Shown here piece by piece: positions 1 to 8,620 of a stretch of DNA of 64,000 nt (the stretch's first letter is position 1; each line of letters opens with the position of its first letter). The notes below the pieces were generated by a model. The model ran no database searches, was not told the DNA's origin, and saw only the letters and a program-made list of their open reading frames with translations. Position numbers and translations under genes: made by a program. The DNA lies in assembly GCF_027533845.1 (NCBI RefSeq), contig NZ_JAPZVN010000009.1, positions 186,001 to 250,000 on the forward strand. Direction: 5' to 3'. The DNA comes from Streptomyces sp. RPT161 (GTDB taxonomy: Bacteria > Actinomycetota > Actinomycetes > Streptomycetales > Streptomycetaceae).

Positions 1-2
1 GG

Positions 3-275
3 GAGCGCACCGCCGCGGCGCGGGACGCCGGTGTCGAGCCGGACTCCGCGGCGGCCCGGCCGGTGGCCGACGAGCTGGTCGCCGAGTGCGCGCGGCTGTG
101 CGGCCGGGCGGACGGCCCGGAGTTCCGCGCCTGGCTGCTGGAGCGTATGCGGATCGGCCATGACTCGGGCTACCAGCGGTACTGGGAGCTGGTCGCGGTG
201 ATCAACGGCTGGCCGCCCGCGCCCAGCCTGACACCCGCCGTCGAGTGGCTGATCGCCGCGCTGCGGTCCGCCTGA
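3..275 (+). CDS. Probable MerR-family regulator, C-terminal fragment (5' end outside window)
   Basis: The frame is open from base 3 with no start codon and closes with TGA at 273-275, so this is the last ~90 codons of a gene entering from the left. The tail contains YQRYWELVAVINGWPP, which resembles the C-terminal effector region of streptomycete MerR-type regulators. The DNA-binding part would lie outside the window. The assignment rests on this short tail alone, so a different helical regulator is possible. Codon use is typical of the neighbourhood. Confidence 0.5.
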   Translation, partial: ERTAAARDAGVEPDSAAARPVADELVAECARLCGRADGPEFRAWLLERMRIGHDSGYQRYWELVAVINGWPPAPSLTPAVEWLIAALRSA

Positions 276-323
276 CCGGAAGGTCCGTGGCGGCGGTGGG
301 ATCCCACCGCCGCCACGGCGCGG

Positions 324-3300
324 TCAGCGGACCACCCGCACCATCGGGCGCAGCCGCGACTCCAGGTCCGCCACCACCCGTTCCGCGGCCGGCAGCACCC
401 GCGGGCCGAGCGCCGCGACACCGATGGCGGTGGTGACGCCCGCCCACGCCACCGGGCCGAGCGGTGTGCAGTCGAAGAAGTGGCTGACCACGGGCGTCTG
501 CACGAGGGCGACCAGTGCCGCGGCCGAGCCGAGCACGGTCAGCAGCACCAGCGGGCTGTGGCGGCGGCCGATGACCGTCTGGGTCAACTGGGCGCCCACC
601 ACGCCGCACAACGCCATGGTGCTGGTGCGCCGGGCGCTGCCGGGGGTGAGGGTGCCGATCAGCCATGCCGTACCGGCGCCGAGGCCGGTGATGACACCAC
701 GGTGCCGGATCTGCCGGGACAGCGGCTCGCCGAGGGCGGCGATGCCCACCGGTGCGGTCCCGGTGGTGGCGGACCGCGCGTCGAACGAGCCGTCGCCGGT
801 GCCCTGTTCGGGGTCCTGCGGGGTGACCGCGACCGCCATCGCCGGGAACATGTCGGTGAGCAGGTTGACCAGCAGCAGCTGACGGGTGGACAGCGGCGAG
901 GCGCCGGACATCAGGGTGCCGAGCACGGTGAAGCCGACCTCTCCCGCGTTGCCGCCGATCAGGATGCTGATGGCGTCCGCCACGCTGCTCCACAGCGCCC
1001 GTCCCTCGGCGATGGCGTCGATGAGCACCGAGAGTTCGTCGGTGGTGATCACCAGGTCGGCGGCGTTGCGGGCGGCGGCCGAGCCGCGTACCGCGAGGCC
1101 GATACCGGCGTCGGCGGCCCGGATCGCGGCGGCGTCGTTGGCGCCGTCGCCGACCATCGCAACGACCCGTCCGGCCTCCTTGAGCGCCTCCACCACCTGG
1201 AGCTTCTGCTCCGGCGCCACCCGCGCCACCACCCCGCAGTCCCGCAGCCGCTCGGCTCGCCCCGCACGGTCCAGGGCGGCCAGTTCGTCACCGGTGACCA
1301 CGGTGACGTCCGCTGGCCAGCCCAGTGCGATCGCCACCGCCCGAGCGGTCTGCGGATGGTCGCCGGTGAGCATCACCGGCCGCACCCCGGCCCGCCCGAG
1401 CCCGGCAACCAGCGGGGCGGAGCTGGCTCGCGGGGCGTCCGCGAGGGCCACGAAGCCGACCGGTTCCAGTTCCTCAAGCGGCCTGTCCAGTACGTCACTT
1501 GCCTCACCGGGGGCCAACCGGCGTCGGGCTACGGCCAGTACGCGCAGTCCCTCGGCCGCCAGCGACTGTGCCTTCGCGGTGACATCCGGGTCGACGCCCA
1601 CGCAGCACGGCAGCACCACCTCCGGTGCGCCCTTGACCACCAGGACCTCGGCGCCGTCGTCGTCGATCCCCGCGGCGGCGGCATACCCCCGGCTCGCTTC
1701 GAACGGCTGCACCTCGACGGGCGTCCAGCCGGGGTCCTCTGGGGCGGCGGCGAGGACGGCCTCGTCGGTGGCGTGCGCGTGGATACCGGTGTCCTCGGCG
1801 ACGCGCGGGCAGGCCCGTGCCGCGATCCGCAGCACGGGCGCCGCTTCGGGGGCGTCGGCCGGGTGCGCGGCACCGTCGGCGGTGAGCGTGCGGACGACGT
1901 GCAGCCGGTTCTCGGTCAGGGTGCCGGTCTTGTCGAAGCAGACGGTGTCCACCCGGCCCAGCGCCTCCAGGGCGCGCGGGGTACGCACCAGGACGCCGTG
2001 CCTGCTCAGCCGTCGCGCCGCGGCCATCTGCGCGACCGTCGCCACCAGCGGCAGCCCCTCCGGCACCGCGGCCACAGCGACCGCGAGGCCGCCGCGGACC
2101 GCCTCGCGTACCGGTCGGCCGCGGATCAGCGACAGTCCGGTGACCACCGCGCCACCGGCCAGGGTCAAGGGCAGTACCCGGCTGGTCAGTTCGTGCAGAC
2201 GCGCCTGCACCCCGGCCGCAGGCGGCACATGCGAGGCGAGGTGCTCGGCCCGCCCCGCCTCCGTCTGCTCTCCGGTGCCCACCACCACGGCCCGGCCCTG
2301 GCCGGCCACCACGGTGGTGCCCTCGAACACCATGCACCACCGGTCGGCGACCGCCGCCCGCGGGCAGGCGTCCACCTCCTTGCGGGTGGGCAGCGACTCC
2401 CCGGTGAGCGAGGACTCGTCCACCTCCAGGTCGTCGGACTCCAGCAGCCGTGCGTCGGCCGGGACCACGTCGCCGGTCCGCAGCTCGATCACCTCGCCGG
2501 GGGCCAGCCGCCCTGCCTCGACCACGGTTGTGGCGCCCGCGCCCTGGTCGGCCACCCGGCGGGCGGTGCGCCGCTGGCCTTCGGCGAGCGCGGACAACGC
2601 CCGTTCGGCGCGCAGTCGTTGCACCCCGCCGACCAGCGCGTTCACCCCCATCGCGCTGGCCACCAGCAGCGCGTCCACGGTGGACCCGAGCAGGGCCGAC
2701 GCGGCGGCGCCGACCACAAGCACGGGCGTGAAGGGATCGTCAAGTTCGGACCGTACCGCCCTCGCCAGACGCGCTGTCAGGCGTGCCGGGGCGAACACCG
2801 GCAGTCGTCCCACGGCGCCCGCGCGGCGGCGCAGCACCTGGAGCGCGCTCGGCGCGGTGCGCGGCATACTGGCCAACCGGGCCAGTGCCTCCTCGGGTTG
2901 CAGTGCGTGCCAGGCCACCCGCGGCCGGGGGTGCGGGGCGGGGCGGGTGCTGACCCGGGCCGCGGCGCGCCAGCCGGAGACCAGGGCGGAGGCGGCGGCC
3001 ACATTGACCGGGCTGAGCCGGAAACCCAGGCTGAACGGGGTGCGTTGGGCCCGCGAGCCCCGGGTGAGCACGAGCAGCCCGGACAGCGCGGCGCCCGCCT
3101 CGGCCAGGACCTTGGAGTGCCGCCCGACGGTCCGCGCGGCGGGTACGGCGGCCAACAGCCGCCACACTCCCTCAAGTCCGTCCAACGCGAGGAGGTCCGC
3201 GCCCCACACCACCGCGCTGTCCTCGTCGATGACCGCCACCGCGACATCGCTGCTCAGCAGCCCGGCGAGCACCTCGCGGCCGTCCTCGGCCAACTCCCGT

Positions 3301-4919
3301 TGGCCGTCGCCGACCTGGCAGGGCACGCGGGCCACCGTGAGCACCACCCGGCCGTCCCGCCGCAGTTCGCCCACCACATCGGCCAACGGCCGGTCCGACG
3401 GCACGAGTTCATCGACCAGGGCGGCGAACTCGCCGAGCGAGGCGTCGTCCACCACCACGACCCGCAGTCCGGCCCGGCGAGCCGCGTCCAGCCCGGCCTC
3501 GGCCAGCGGGTCCACCTCCCAGCCGACCAGTACCGTACCCACGTCCCTGTCGTGCGCCGACGCCACCATCAGGCCGGTGTCCGACGCCTCCTGGCCGGGC
3601 ACCGGCCGCAGCCGCAGCCCCAACTCGGCGGTGGGCAGCGCCCATTCGTCGGGCGGCCGCAGCGCCGCGGCGGCGGCGCGCCACAGCCGGTCGTGGTCCC
3701 AGTCGTCGGCGCTGGGGTGGACGTCGAGCACGGTACGGCGGTCGCCGCGCAGCGCCTCCGGGTGCAGCACCACGGTGTCCACGACCTCCAGTTGCCGCAG
3801 CCGCTCGCCGTCGCGCACCAGCACCCCCTCGCGGGCCAGTGCGCCGCCCAGTACGGCGGTGAAGGCCGCGGGGCCGTAGCGGGCGGCCTTGGGCGACCCG
3901 GCGAGCACGGCTTCGGCGGCCTCCCGGGTGTCGCGGGTGAACAGCAGCGTGGCGGCGGCGCCCACCAGGCTGCCGGTGACCGCCTGGTCGGCGTACTCCT
4001 CGCCGGGGTAGGGCCGGATCTCCGGCCGCTCCACCTGGCCCGCGAGGCTGAGCCGATCGGGGGCGCAGACGGTGTCATGCACGGCGTCGAAGGCGGCGGC
4101 GCGGGCGAACGCCTCGGCCAGCTGGGCGGTGCGCAGTGCCGCGTCCAGCACCAGCGCGGTCGGCGACTGGCCGAAACCGTGGGCGGCCGCGTTGGCGGTG
4201 GCCAGCAGCAGGTCCGCCGGAGCGGTGCCCAGTCGGCGGCGCAGTAGGCGGCGCACCCGGGAGTCCTCGCGGAGCAGGGTGACCACGGCGGTGACCATCT
4301 GCGGGGAGCGCTGGAGGCCGACGGTGCGGGCGGTGAACGCGGTGGTGATGCCCGCCAGGTCGCAGGCGAGCGCCAGCGCCCCGGTGCGCACGCTGCCGAC
4401 GTCCCCCGGATGGACACGCTCCAGCACCCGCTCCCCGGGGTGCGCCAGCCCGTGCTGCTCGGCCAGCCGGTACACCTCCTGGGCGACCTTCTCGACGGCC
4501 GCGTCCTCGCTGGCCTGCACCACCAGTCGGGCCAGGCCGCCGTCCCAGTAGGCGGTCAGCACATCGGGGTGCTCTGCCAGCGCGACGGCGATCTTCTTCG
4601 CCGCGGTCTCCAGGTCCTTCAGGCCGCGCTCCGCCGCCTCAGGCGACGGCCGCAGGGCGATGTGCAGCCGGGATCCGGCGCGCCAGTAGCCGGTGCCCGG
4701 CGCCATGGCGTGCCGGGCGACCCGACCGAGGCGTACGGCGGTGTCGGTCAGCGCCGCCGCGCCGCTCGCCGTGGCGTGCGCGCCGGCGCCCGCGACCTCG
4801 GCCGCGATCCGGACGGCGGCCCCGGCGGGCGCCGCCACGCGCCGGGTGATCCGGGCCGGAGCGGCCACGGCGAGTTCGAGCCCGATCAGCGGAAGACGGG
4901 GCAGAAGTCGCAGAACCAT
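324..4919 (-). CDS. Very long cation-translocating P-type ATPase, CtpI-like
   Basis: Membrane pump that would couple ATP hydrolysis to metal or other cation transport. The P-type signatures are all present: actuator TGES near residues 837-840, phosphorylation motif DKTGT with the acceptor Asp at about residue 996, and hinge GDGAND near 1257. The membrane PEGLP motif (in VAAVPEGLPLV) resembles Ca2+-type rather than CPC heavy-metal pumps. The first ~600 residues lie before the conventional core and include a degenerate HMA-like stretch near residues 85-155. At 1,531 residues it is about twice the usual length and matches mycobacterial CtpI (~1,600). The ATG at 4919 follows a GGTGAGG-like site. 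The transported ion cannot be read from sequence. It is followed on the other side by the MerR tail, which might be its regulator. Confidence 0.9.
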   Translation of the reverse strand: MVLRLLPRLPLIGLELAVAAPARITRRVAAPAGAAVRIAAEVAGAGAHATASGAAALTDTAVRLGRVARHAMAPGTGYWRAGSRLHIALRPSPEAAERGLKDLETAAKKIAVALAEHPDVLTAYWDGGLARLVVQASEDAAVEKVAQEVYRLAEQHGLAHPGERVLERVHPGDVGSVRTGALALACDLAGITTAFTARTVGLQRSPQMVTAVVTLLREDSRVRRLLRRRLGTAPADLLLATANAAAHGFGQSPTALVLDAALRTAQLAEAFARAAAFDAVHDTVCAPDRLSLAGQVERPEIRPYPGEEYADQAVTGSLVGAAATLLFTRDTREAAEAVLAGSPKAARYGPAAFTAVLGGALAREGVLVRDGERLRQLEVVDTVVLHPEALRGDRRTVLDVHPSADDWDHDRLWRAAAAALRPPDEWALPTAELGLRLRPVPGQEASDTGLMVASAHDRDVGTVLVGWEVDPLAEAGLDAARRAGLRVVVVDDASLGEFAALVDELVPSDRPLADVVGELRRDGRVVLTVARVPCQVGDGQRELAEDGREVLAGLLSSDVAVAVIDEDSAVVWGADLLALDGLEGVWRLLAAVPAARTVGRHSKVLAEAGAALSGLLVLTRGSRAQRTPFSLGFRLSPVNVAAASALVSGWRAAARVSTRPAPHPRPRVAWHALQPEEALARLASMPRTAPSALQVLRRRAGAVGRLPVFAPARLTARLARAVRSELDDPFTPVLVVGAAASALLGSTVDALLVASAMGVNALVGGVQRLRAERALSALAEGQRRTARRVADQGAGATTVVEAGRLAPGEVIELRTGDVVPADARLLESDDLEVDESSLTGESLPTRKEVDACPRAAVADRWCMVFEGTTVVAGQGRAVVVGTGEQTEAGRAEHLASHVPPAAGVQARLHELTSRVLPLTLAGGAVVTGLSLIRGRPVREAVRGGLAVAVAAVPEGLPLVATVAQMAAARRLSRHGVLVRTPRALEALGRVDTVCFDKTGTLTENRLHVVRTLTADGAAHPADAPEAAPVLRIAARACPRVAEDTGIHAHATDEAVLAAAPEDPGWTPVEVQPFEASRGYAAAAGIDDDGAEVLVVKGAPEVVLPCCVGVDPDVTAKAQSLAAEGLRVLAVARRRLAPGEASDVLDRPLEELEPVGFVALADAPRASSAPLVAGLGRAGVRPVMLTGDHPQTARAVAIALGWPADVTVVTGDELAALDRAGRAERLRDCGVVARVAPEQKLQVVEALKEAGRVVAMVGDGANDAAAIRAADAGIGLAVRGSAAARNAADLVITTDELSVLIDAIAEGRALWSSVADAISILIGGNAGEVGFTVLGTLMSGASPLSTRQLLLVNLLTDMFPAMAVAVTPQDPEQGTGDGSFDARSATTGTAPVGIAALGEPLSRQIRHRGVITGLGAGTAWLIGTLTPGSARRTSTMALCGVVGAQLTQTVIGRRHSPLVLLTVLGSAAALVALVQTPVVSHFFDCTPLGPVAWAGVTTAIGVAALGPRVLPAAERVVADLESRLRPMVRVVR

Positions 4920-4969
4920 GCCTCACCTTGGCGGGGATCCGGCGATCGGACCGGACATGACGCGCGGTA

Positions 4970-5470
4970 TCAGGATTTTTGCCTGCTTGTGGCGGATGAC
5001 GAGGTGCGCCGGGTGCGGGTGGCGGAGGCGGTCCGCTTGGGGGTGGACTTCTTCTTGGGGGTGGTCTTCTTGGCGGTGGTGCGCTTCTTCGCCGCCGTGC
5101 CGCGCTTGGTCGCGGTGCGCTCGGACGCCGTCTTCGCCTTGGGCCGGGCCGCGGCGGCGGGCCGCCCGGTCTGCTGGGCGGTTGCTCCGCCGTTGTGCTC
5201 GGGGCGCGGCTGGGTCAGCCATACGACGGCGGCGCCCGCGGCGGCCACCGGCCACTCGACCAGGCCCGCGACTCCCAGCAGGCCGGCCCCGGCGTAGGCG
5301 GCGACCCGGCGGGCGTGCGGTGACATGACACCGACGGTGTCCAGTACGCCGTCCACGACACCCTTGACGACAGGAGCGCCGGGAACGTGGTTCACCGCCT
5401 CGGTCACCGTCTGCATCGGATGTGACAATCTCGACATCACTGTCGAGGGAGTATCGGCACTCTCACTCAT
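4970..5470 (-). CDS. Small protein with hydrophobic segment and Lys/Arg-rich histone-H1-like tail
   Basis: 166 residues from the ATG at 5470, chosen because GGAG lies about 6 bases upstream; an upstream in-frame start lacks this. The N-terminal third is mixed, the middle (about residues 60-95) is alanine/valine-rich with one or two possible membrane segments ending in VVWLTQPRP, and the last ~60 residues are Lys/Arg/Thr/Ser-rich with repeated TAKK, TPKK and TPKR-like blocks as in histone H1-type bacterial proteins. It lies 50 bases upstream of the P-type ATPase on the same strand, so the two are probably co-transcribed. A membrane-anchored nucleic-acid or polyanion binder is possible, but no function is recognised. 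Confidence 0.7.
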   Translation of the reverse strand: MSESADTPSTVMSRLSHPMQTVTEAVNHVPGAPVVKGVVDGVLDTVGVMSPHARRVAAYAGAGLLGVAGLVEWPVAAAGAAVVWLTQPRPEHNGGATAQQTGRPAAAARPKAKTASERTATKRGTAAKKRTTAKKTTPKKKSTPKRTASATRTRRTSSSATSRQKS

Positions 5471-5511
5471 GGTGTCTCCGATCGCGGCTGCGGGGCGGGA
5501 CACGCCGTGCC

Positions 5512-5559
5512 TCAACCGGCGGCCCACCGTCGTTCAACTTTCCCTCCCCTTTTGTTCAT
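5512..5559 (-). CDS. Possible 15-codon leader ORF
   Basis: ATG at 5559 lies 5 bases after a strong AAGGAGAG site (5565-5572) and reads MNKRGGKVERRWAAG before TGA. It sits 41 bases before the start of the Lys-rich protein gene and is itself basic. Upstream on the same strand is a reasonable promoter: TTCAAC at 5625-5630, a 17-base spacer, and TATGAC at 5602-5607. It could be a leader peptide or a real small protein; nothing but the ribosome site supports translation. Confidence 0.3.
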   Translation of the reverse strand: MNKRGGKVERRWAAG

Positions 5560-5901
5560 CAGAACTCTCCTTGACAACCTACGGCAATAACCGCAAATCT
5601 CGTCATATGTAAGTACCGCGTTAGGTTGAATGCTTCGCTCGGTACTGATGTTCATGAGCAGTGGCGCCCCTCTGGTGGGGCTGCCGGCCCGTTCGATGGC
5701 ACCCGCGCGTGTCCTGGCCGCGAGGAGGTGAGGGGAATGAGTTCCCGGCCCAGTCCAGAGCCCGACCCGCGTTCCCCGTTCCCGTCCGATCGCGGCTCGC
5801 GCGCCCGCTGAACCACGCCCGAGACGCCGCCCCGCGCGGCCCGCGCTGGTCCCGGTGTGCGCACCGCACGCGATCCGGCCCGCTCCATGAGGAAGACAGC
5901 C
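5560..5901. promoter_or_regulatory. Divergent intergenic region, AT-richer, with candidate minus-strand promoter
   Basis: 342 bases between the start of the minus-strand Lys-rich operon and the plus-strand gene at 5902. Bases ~5540-5650 are clearly AT-richer than the surroundings. The best promoter match is on the minus strand: TTCAAC (5625-5630), 17 bases, TATGAC (5602-5607). A TTGACA on the plus strand at 5571-5576 has no convincing -10 partner. No further gene was recognised here. Confidence 0.4.
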
Positions 5902-6186
5902 ATGCGCATCGAACTGACCTGGCCGCGCACCGGCGCCGCCGACCGCACCCTGACCGTCCCCGTACCCGACGTCCCTGTCGCCGGGCTGCTGCACCATGCG
6001 CGCCGGGCCTGGACCCCCTCGACGGCGCGGCGGATAGCCACCTACGCCCGGCCCGTCGTGGACAGCGCGGCCAGCGCCGCGGGCGCCGGGCTACTGGTGC
6101 AGCTCGCCCTGCCCTTCGCCGCCCGGCTGGCCAGGCAGGCGCTGCCCGACACCACGACCGGCCCCGGTCGTCCCGCCGGGCACTGA
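5902..6186 (+). CDS. Small hypothetical protein, 94 aa
   Basis: Start ATG at 5902 was chosen because GAGGAAG lies 7 bases upstream; two earlier in-frame starts have no such site. The protein begins with a beta-like stretch (MRIELTWPRTG), has basic residues in the middle and an Ala/Leu-rich C-terminal segment around GLLVQLALPFAARLA that could be a membrane or amphipathic helix. It is divergent from the Lys-rich protein and 19 bases before the ABM-domain gene, so the two may form an operon. No family was recognised. Confidence 0.6.
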   Translation: MRIELTWPRTGAADRTLTVPVPDVPVAGLLHHARRAWTPSTARRIATYARPVVDSAASAAGAGLLVQLALPFAARLARQALPDTTTGPGRPAGH

Positions 6187-6205
6187 GGTACGGCAGGATG
6201 ACGCC

Positions 6206-6529
6206 ATGAGCGTCGTCAAGATCAACGTACTCACCGTCCCGCCGGAGATGCGGGAGACCCTCGAACAGCGCTTCGCGGCGCGGGCCGGGGCCGTGGAGAG
6301 CTCGGACGGCTTCGAGTGGTTCGAACTGCTGCGCCCGGTCGAGGGCACCGACCAGTACCTGGTGTACACGCGCTGGCGCACCGAGGAGGACTACCAGAAG
6401 TGGGCCTCCGAGCGGATGGGGCCCGCGCACAGCGGCGCCCCCGGAGAGGGCCAGCGCAGGCCCGCCGCGACGGACGCCACGCTGTGGTCCTTCGAGGTCG
6501 TTCAGCACGCGGCCCCGAAGACCGGCTGA
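6206..6529 (+). CDS. ABM-family small monooxygenase (haem-degrading HmoB/MhuD-like)
   Basis: 107 residues. The fold signature is that of the dimeric alpha/beta-barrel antibiotic-biosynthesis-monooxygenase family: an N-terminal strand (VVKINVLTVPPEM), a central FEWFELLRPVEGTDQYLV strand pair, the W-x-x-E-x-x-Y segment (WRTEEDYQKWA) and a C-terminal strand. Actinobacterial members of this subgroup degrade haem or act as small oxygenases; the exact substrate is not readable. Start ATG at 6206 follows AGGA at proper distance. The gene is followed by a perfect hairpin at 6543-6582. Confidence 0.75.
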   Translation: MSVVKINVLTVPPEMRETLEQRFAARAGAVESSDGFEWFELLRPVEGTDQYLVYTRWRTEEDYQKWASERMGPAHSGAPGEGQRRPAATDATLWSFEVVQHAAPKTG

Positions 6530-6542
6530 GAACGGACCCCTG

Positions 6543-6582
6543 GACGGCGGTACGCGGGCCGTCCGGCCCGCGTACCGCCGTC
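6543..6582. terminator. Perfect 18-bp hairpin between convergent genes
   Basis: Left arm 6543-6560 (GACGGCGGTACGCGGGCC), loop GTCC, right arm 6565-6582, with no mismatch. It lies between the stop codons of two convergent genes (6529 and 6588), as expected for a bidirectional terminator. There is no U-tract, which is usual in streptomycetes. Confidence 0.85.
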
Positions 6583-6587
6583 GTGCT

Positions 6588-7316
6588 TCAGCCAGCCACC
6601 GGGCCGCCCCGCCAGCTCGGCGGGGGGCGGTGGCCTACGGCGGCGTCGAAGGCCGCGCGGGCCAGCAGCCGCGTGGAGTCCAGCATTGGCAGCGGGGAGA
6701 CGTTGGACGTCACCAGGAGCGGGATCTCCGTGCAGGCCAGGGCGACCGCGTCACAGCCCCGGGCGGCCAGCCGCTCGATGACCCGGACGTAGTCGGCGCG
6801 CGAGGCGTCGGTGAGGACGCCGTTCACCAGCTCCTCGAAGATGACCCGGCTGACGGTCTCCCGGTCCCCTGCGTCCGGTACCTCGCAGGCGATCCCCCGC
6901 TCGGCCAACGCCCTTGGGTACACAGGGCCCTTCATCAGGAAGCCGGTGCCGAGCACCCCCACCCGGGCACGGCCGTCGCGGGCGGCGCGGTCGGCGACCA
7001 CCTCGGCGATGTGCAGCCCCGGAAGCGCAAGTTCCGGGCCTGGGCGCTCCAGGGCCTCGTGTGCGGTGTTGTCCGGGCAGACGAAGAAGTCCGCGCCCGC
7101 GCGGGCTAGTCGGTCCACGCTCACCGCCAGCGTCTCCCGGATCGTGTCGTGGTCCCCGTTCTCCCAGGCGGGCATGGAGCGCGCCAGGGCGATCAAGTCC
7201 AGTGTCACATCGGGATGTTCGTGCGGGCCCAGTTCACGGAACCCTTCCTGACAGAAGGTCCGGAAGCACAGCGCGGCCCCTTCCGCACTGTGCGCGACAA
7301 TGCCGAGGTGGTGCAT
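6588..7316 (-). CDS. Aspartate/glutamate/hydantoin racemase-family protein
   Basis: 242 residues from the ATG at 7316, which has AGGAGG 6 bases upstream. The two catalytic-cysteine motifs of cofactor-independent Asp/Glu racemases are visible: VCPDNTAHEAL (Cys in a C-x-x-N-T-x-H context, about residue 95) and ALACTEIPLL (about residue 195). The spacing and overall length match the family, in which the paired cysteines act as acid and base. Substrate could be aspartate, glutamate or another amino acid. It stands alone, convergent with the ABM gene and divergent from the tgm locus. Confidence 0.85.
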   Translation of the reverse strand: MHHLGIVAHSAEGAALCFRTFCQEGFRELGPHEHPDVTLDLIALARSMPAWENGDHDTIRETLAVSVDRLARAGADFFVCPDNTAHEALERPGPELALPGLHIAEVVADRAARDGRARVGVLGTGFLMKGPVYPRALAERGIACEVPDAGDRETVSRVIFEELVNGVLTDASRADYVRVIERLAARGCDAVALACTEIPLLVTSNVSPLPMLDSTRLLARAAFDAAVGHRPPPSWRGGPVAG

Positions 7317-7841
7317 GAAGCCTCCTGTGGTGTCAAGATGTGATGTGTCGTCAGCGCACTGGTCAGCACTGTGGAAACTCACGTCCCCGTCGTAAAGATC
7401 TCACTCATGGGACCAACGACCATGACGGAAATCGCCGTTCCGAATACCGTTAGTCATGAGTCGCCCGGGGCACGCGTAGCGCATGGTTCCGCCGCTACCG
7501 CGGAAGTCCACCGACTTCCACCGAGGCGCATCACTCGTGGTGGGCAGCTGGCTGCGATCCGTCAACTCGGTTGCGCCTCCCCGGTGTACCGGGGAATTTA
7601 CCACCATTCGGGACCTCCGCATTCCCCGGCTGGCCTTCGCAACCGTATCGGCCCTGGCGTCGTCATTCCTGTCGTGTCAGCCTCGATCCCCCCGCACGCC
7701 TGGCAGAGCCCCTGCCGACGGCCGTTATATTCCACCGCCCGGTACCAAGCGGGTGCCCGGTGTAACGGCCGCCGGTGGATTCCCCGCACTGTCCCGGACA
7801 CCGCCCCGGTGGCGGTGGAGAAGAAGGAGCACCGATCCGTG
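7317..7841. other. Intergenic region upstream of the tgm locus
   Basis: About 525 bases between the divergent racemase gene and the small ORF at 7842. Open frames here have poor codon bias and no ribosome site, so I see no gene. GC is somewhat lower around 7317-7620, consistent with control sequences for both sides, but no operator or promoter stood out clearly. Confidence 0.5.
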
Positions 7842-7961
7842 ATGCCGCCTTCGAACCCGTTCCCCCGCTTCCCCGTATGTTCCATTGACTGTGCGCGCCC
7901 GAGGGCTCGTGACGCAGCCGCGCACAACGAGACGCAGGAACTGGCGACTGATGGCAACTAA
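7842..7961 (+). CDS. Possible small ORF (39 aa) upstream of and overlapping the resolvase-like gene
   Basis: An AAGGAG site about 10 bases upstream leads to GTG-ATG at 7839-7844. From the ATG the peptide is 39 residues, proline-rich at its N-terminus and with two cysteines (CSIDCARPRA). It overlaps the start of the next gene by 11 bases, which would allow translational coupling. Third-position GC is only about 70%, lower than normal for the region. It is either a genuine small gene of the RiPP locus or a leader; it resembles no family I recognise. Confidence 0.35.
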   Translation: MPPSNPFPRFPVCSIDCARPRARDAAAHNETQELATDGN

Positions 7962-8352
7962 CGGCTACTCACCGGCGACCGACGGTGTTCCGGGCAAGCA
8001 TGGCCCCATCCCGACGCTCGTCTATGTCTGTGAACCGGATTCCGCCACCGCGGAACAGCTCGCGGATCTGTGCCGAATCCACGCCGCACACCGGGCGTGG
8101 TGGGTGGTGGACACCGTGATCGAGGCGACGCCCGACGCCCCGTTGCAGCACCGCGAAGGATGGCAGCGGGTGAAGGCGGCCCTCGCCCGCGGGTCCGTGG
8201 ACATAGTCATCACCTGGAGCCCGGTGTCCGTGGCCGCCGGGCTCGCCGAATTCCAGGTCCTGCAGGCGGAGTTCCGCGTCAATGAGGCGGTTCTTGTCGC
8301 GGTGACCGGTATACCCGACCCTCCACCCCCGCAGCACAGTCCCGCGGACTGA
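7951..8352 (+). CDS. Resolvase-fold-like protein without catalytic serine, in tgm locus
   Basis: 133 residues. The body has the alternating strand/helix pattern of the N-terminal domain of serine recombinases: LVYVCEPD strand, a helix with AEQLADLCRIHAA, the WWVVDTVIEA strand, REGWQRVKAALARGSVDIVITWSP and a further helix/strand. However, the catalytic RVS motif of resolvases is replaced by VCEPDSA and there is no DNA-binding C-terminus. An enzymatically dead, possibly regulatory, relative is the best guess. It sits 79 bases before tgmA in the same direction. ATG at 7951 has a weak CAGGAA site about 12 bases upstream. Confidence 0.6.
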   Translation: MATNGYSPATDGVPGKHGPIPTLVYVCEPDSATAEQLADLCRIHAAHRAWWVVDTVIEATPDAPLQHREGWQRVKAALARGSVDIVITWSPVSVAAGLAEFQVLQAEFRVNEAVLVAVTGIPDPPPPQHSPAD

Positions 8353-8431
8353 CCCACCGCCAGGAACCTCCCGGAGCCCCAGCAGAACCCCACGAGTACG
8401 CGGGGCCCCACCTACACACCTTGGAAAGGCC

Positions 8432-8620
8432 ATGCAGCCATTCGCCCTCACCTACGCCCGGCGCCCCATACCTGAGCCGGAGACGTCCTTCGCCTACGAC
8501 CCGGAGCAGCAGCTGAACGTACTCGCCGACGGCACTCCGGCCGTACGGCGCCCCAAGGTGCTACTGGAAGCCGGTTCCACGACCTCGACCGCCGGGTCCA
8601 AGACACATTTCGACGACTGA
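8432..8620 (+). CDS. tgmA: ATP-grasp-modified RiPP (graspetide) precursor peptide TgmA
   Basis: 62 residues with the GRASP_targ family layout: leader with PFALTYARR near the N-terminus, AYDPEQQLNVLADGTP in the middle, and a short C-terminal core rich in Ser/Thr and ending in Asp-Asp (residues 49-62, STTSTAGSKTHFDD). In graspetides the ligase joins Thr/Ser hydroxyls to Asp/Glu side-chain carboxyls; here only D61 and D62 lie in the core, so at most about two ester links are expected. GGAAAGG lies about 5 bases before the ATG. Its TGA stop shares a base with the ATG of tgmB, so the two are translationally coupled. Confidence 0.9.
   Translation: MQPFALTYARRPIPEPETSFAYDPEQQLNVLADGTPAVRRPKVLLEAGSTTSTAGSKTHFDD

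Noticed and set aside
480..4247. Long plus-strand frame opposite the P-type ATPase
   Set aside because: Low-complexity Arg/Gly/His-rich shadow with no motif; the minus-strand ATPase is complete.
5571..5576. TTGACA on the plus strand as a promoter for the gene at 5902
   Set aside because: No -10 box at 16-19 bases, and the hexamer overlaps the ribosome site of the minus-strand leader ORF.
7371..7841. Upstream part of a plus-strand frame leading to the small ORF
   Set aside because: No ribosome site at any upstream start and poor codon bias; only the last 39 codons are kept as a candidate.
7951..8352. Resolvase-like gene as evidence for a mobile element
   Set aside because: No catalytic serine motif, no DNA-binding C-terminus, and no terminal repeats or transposase nearby.
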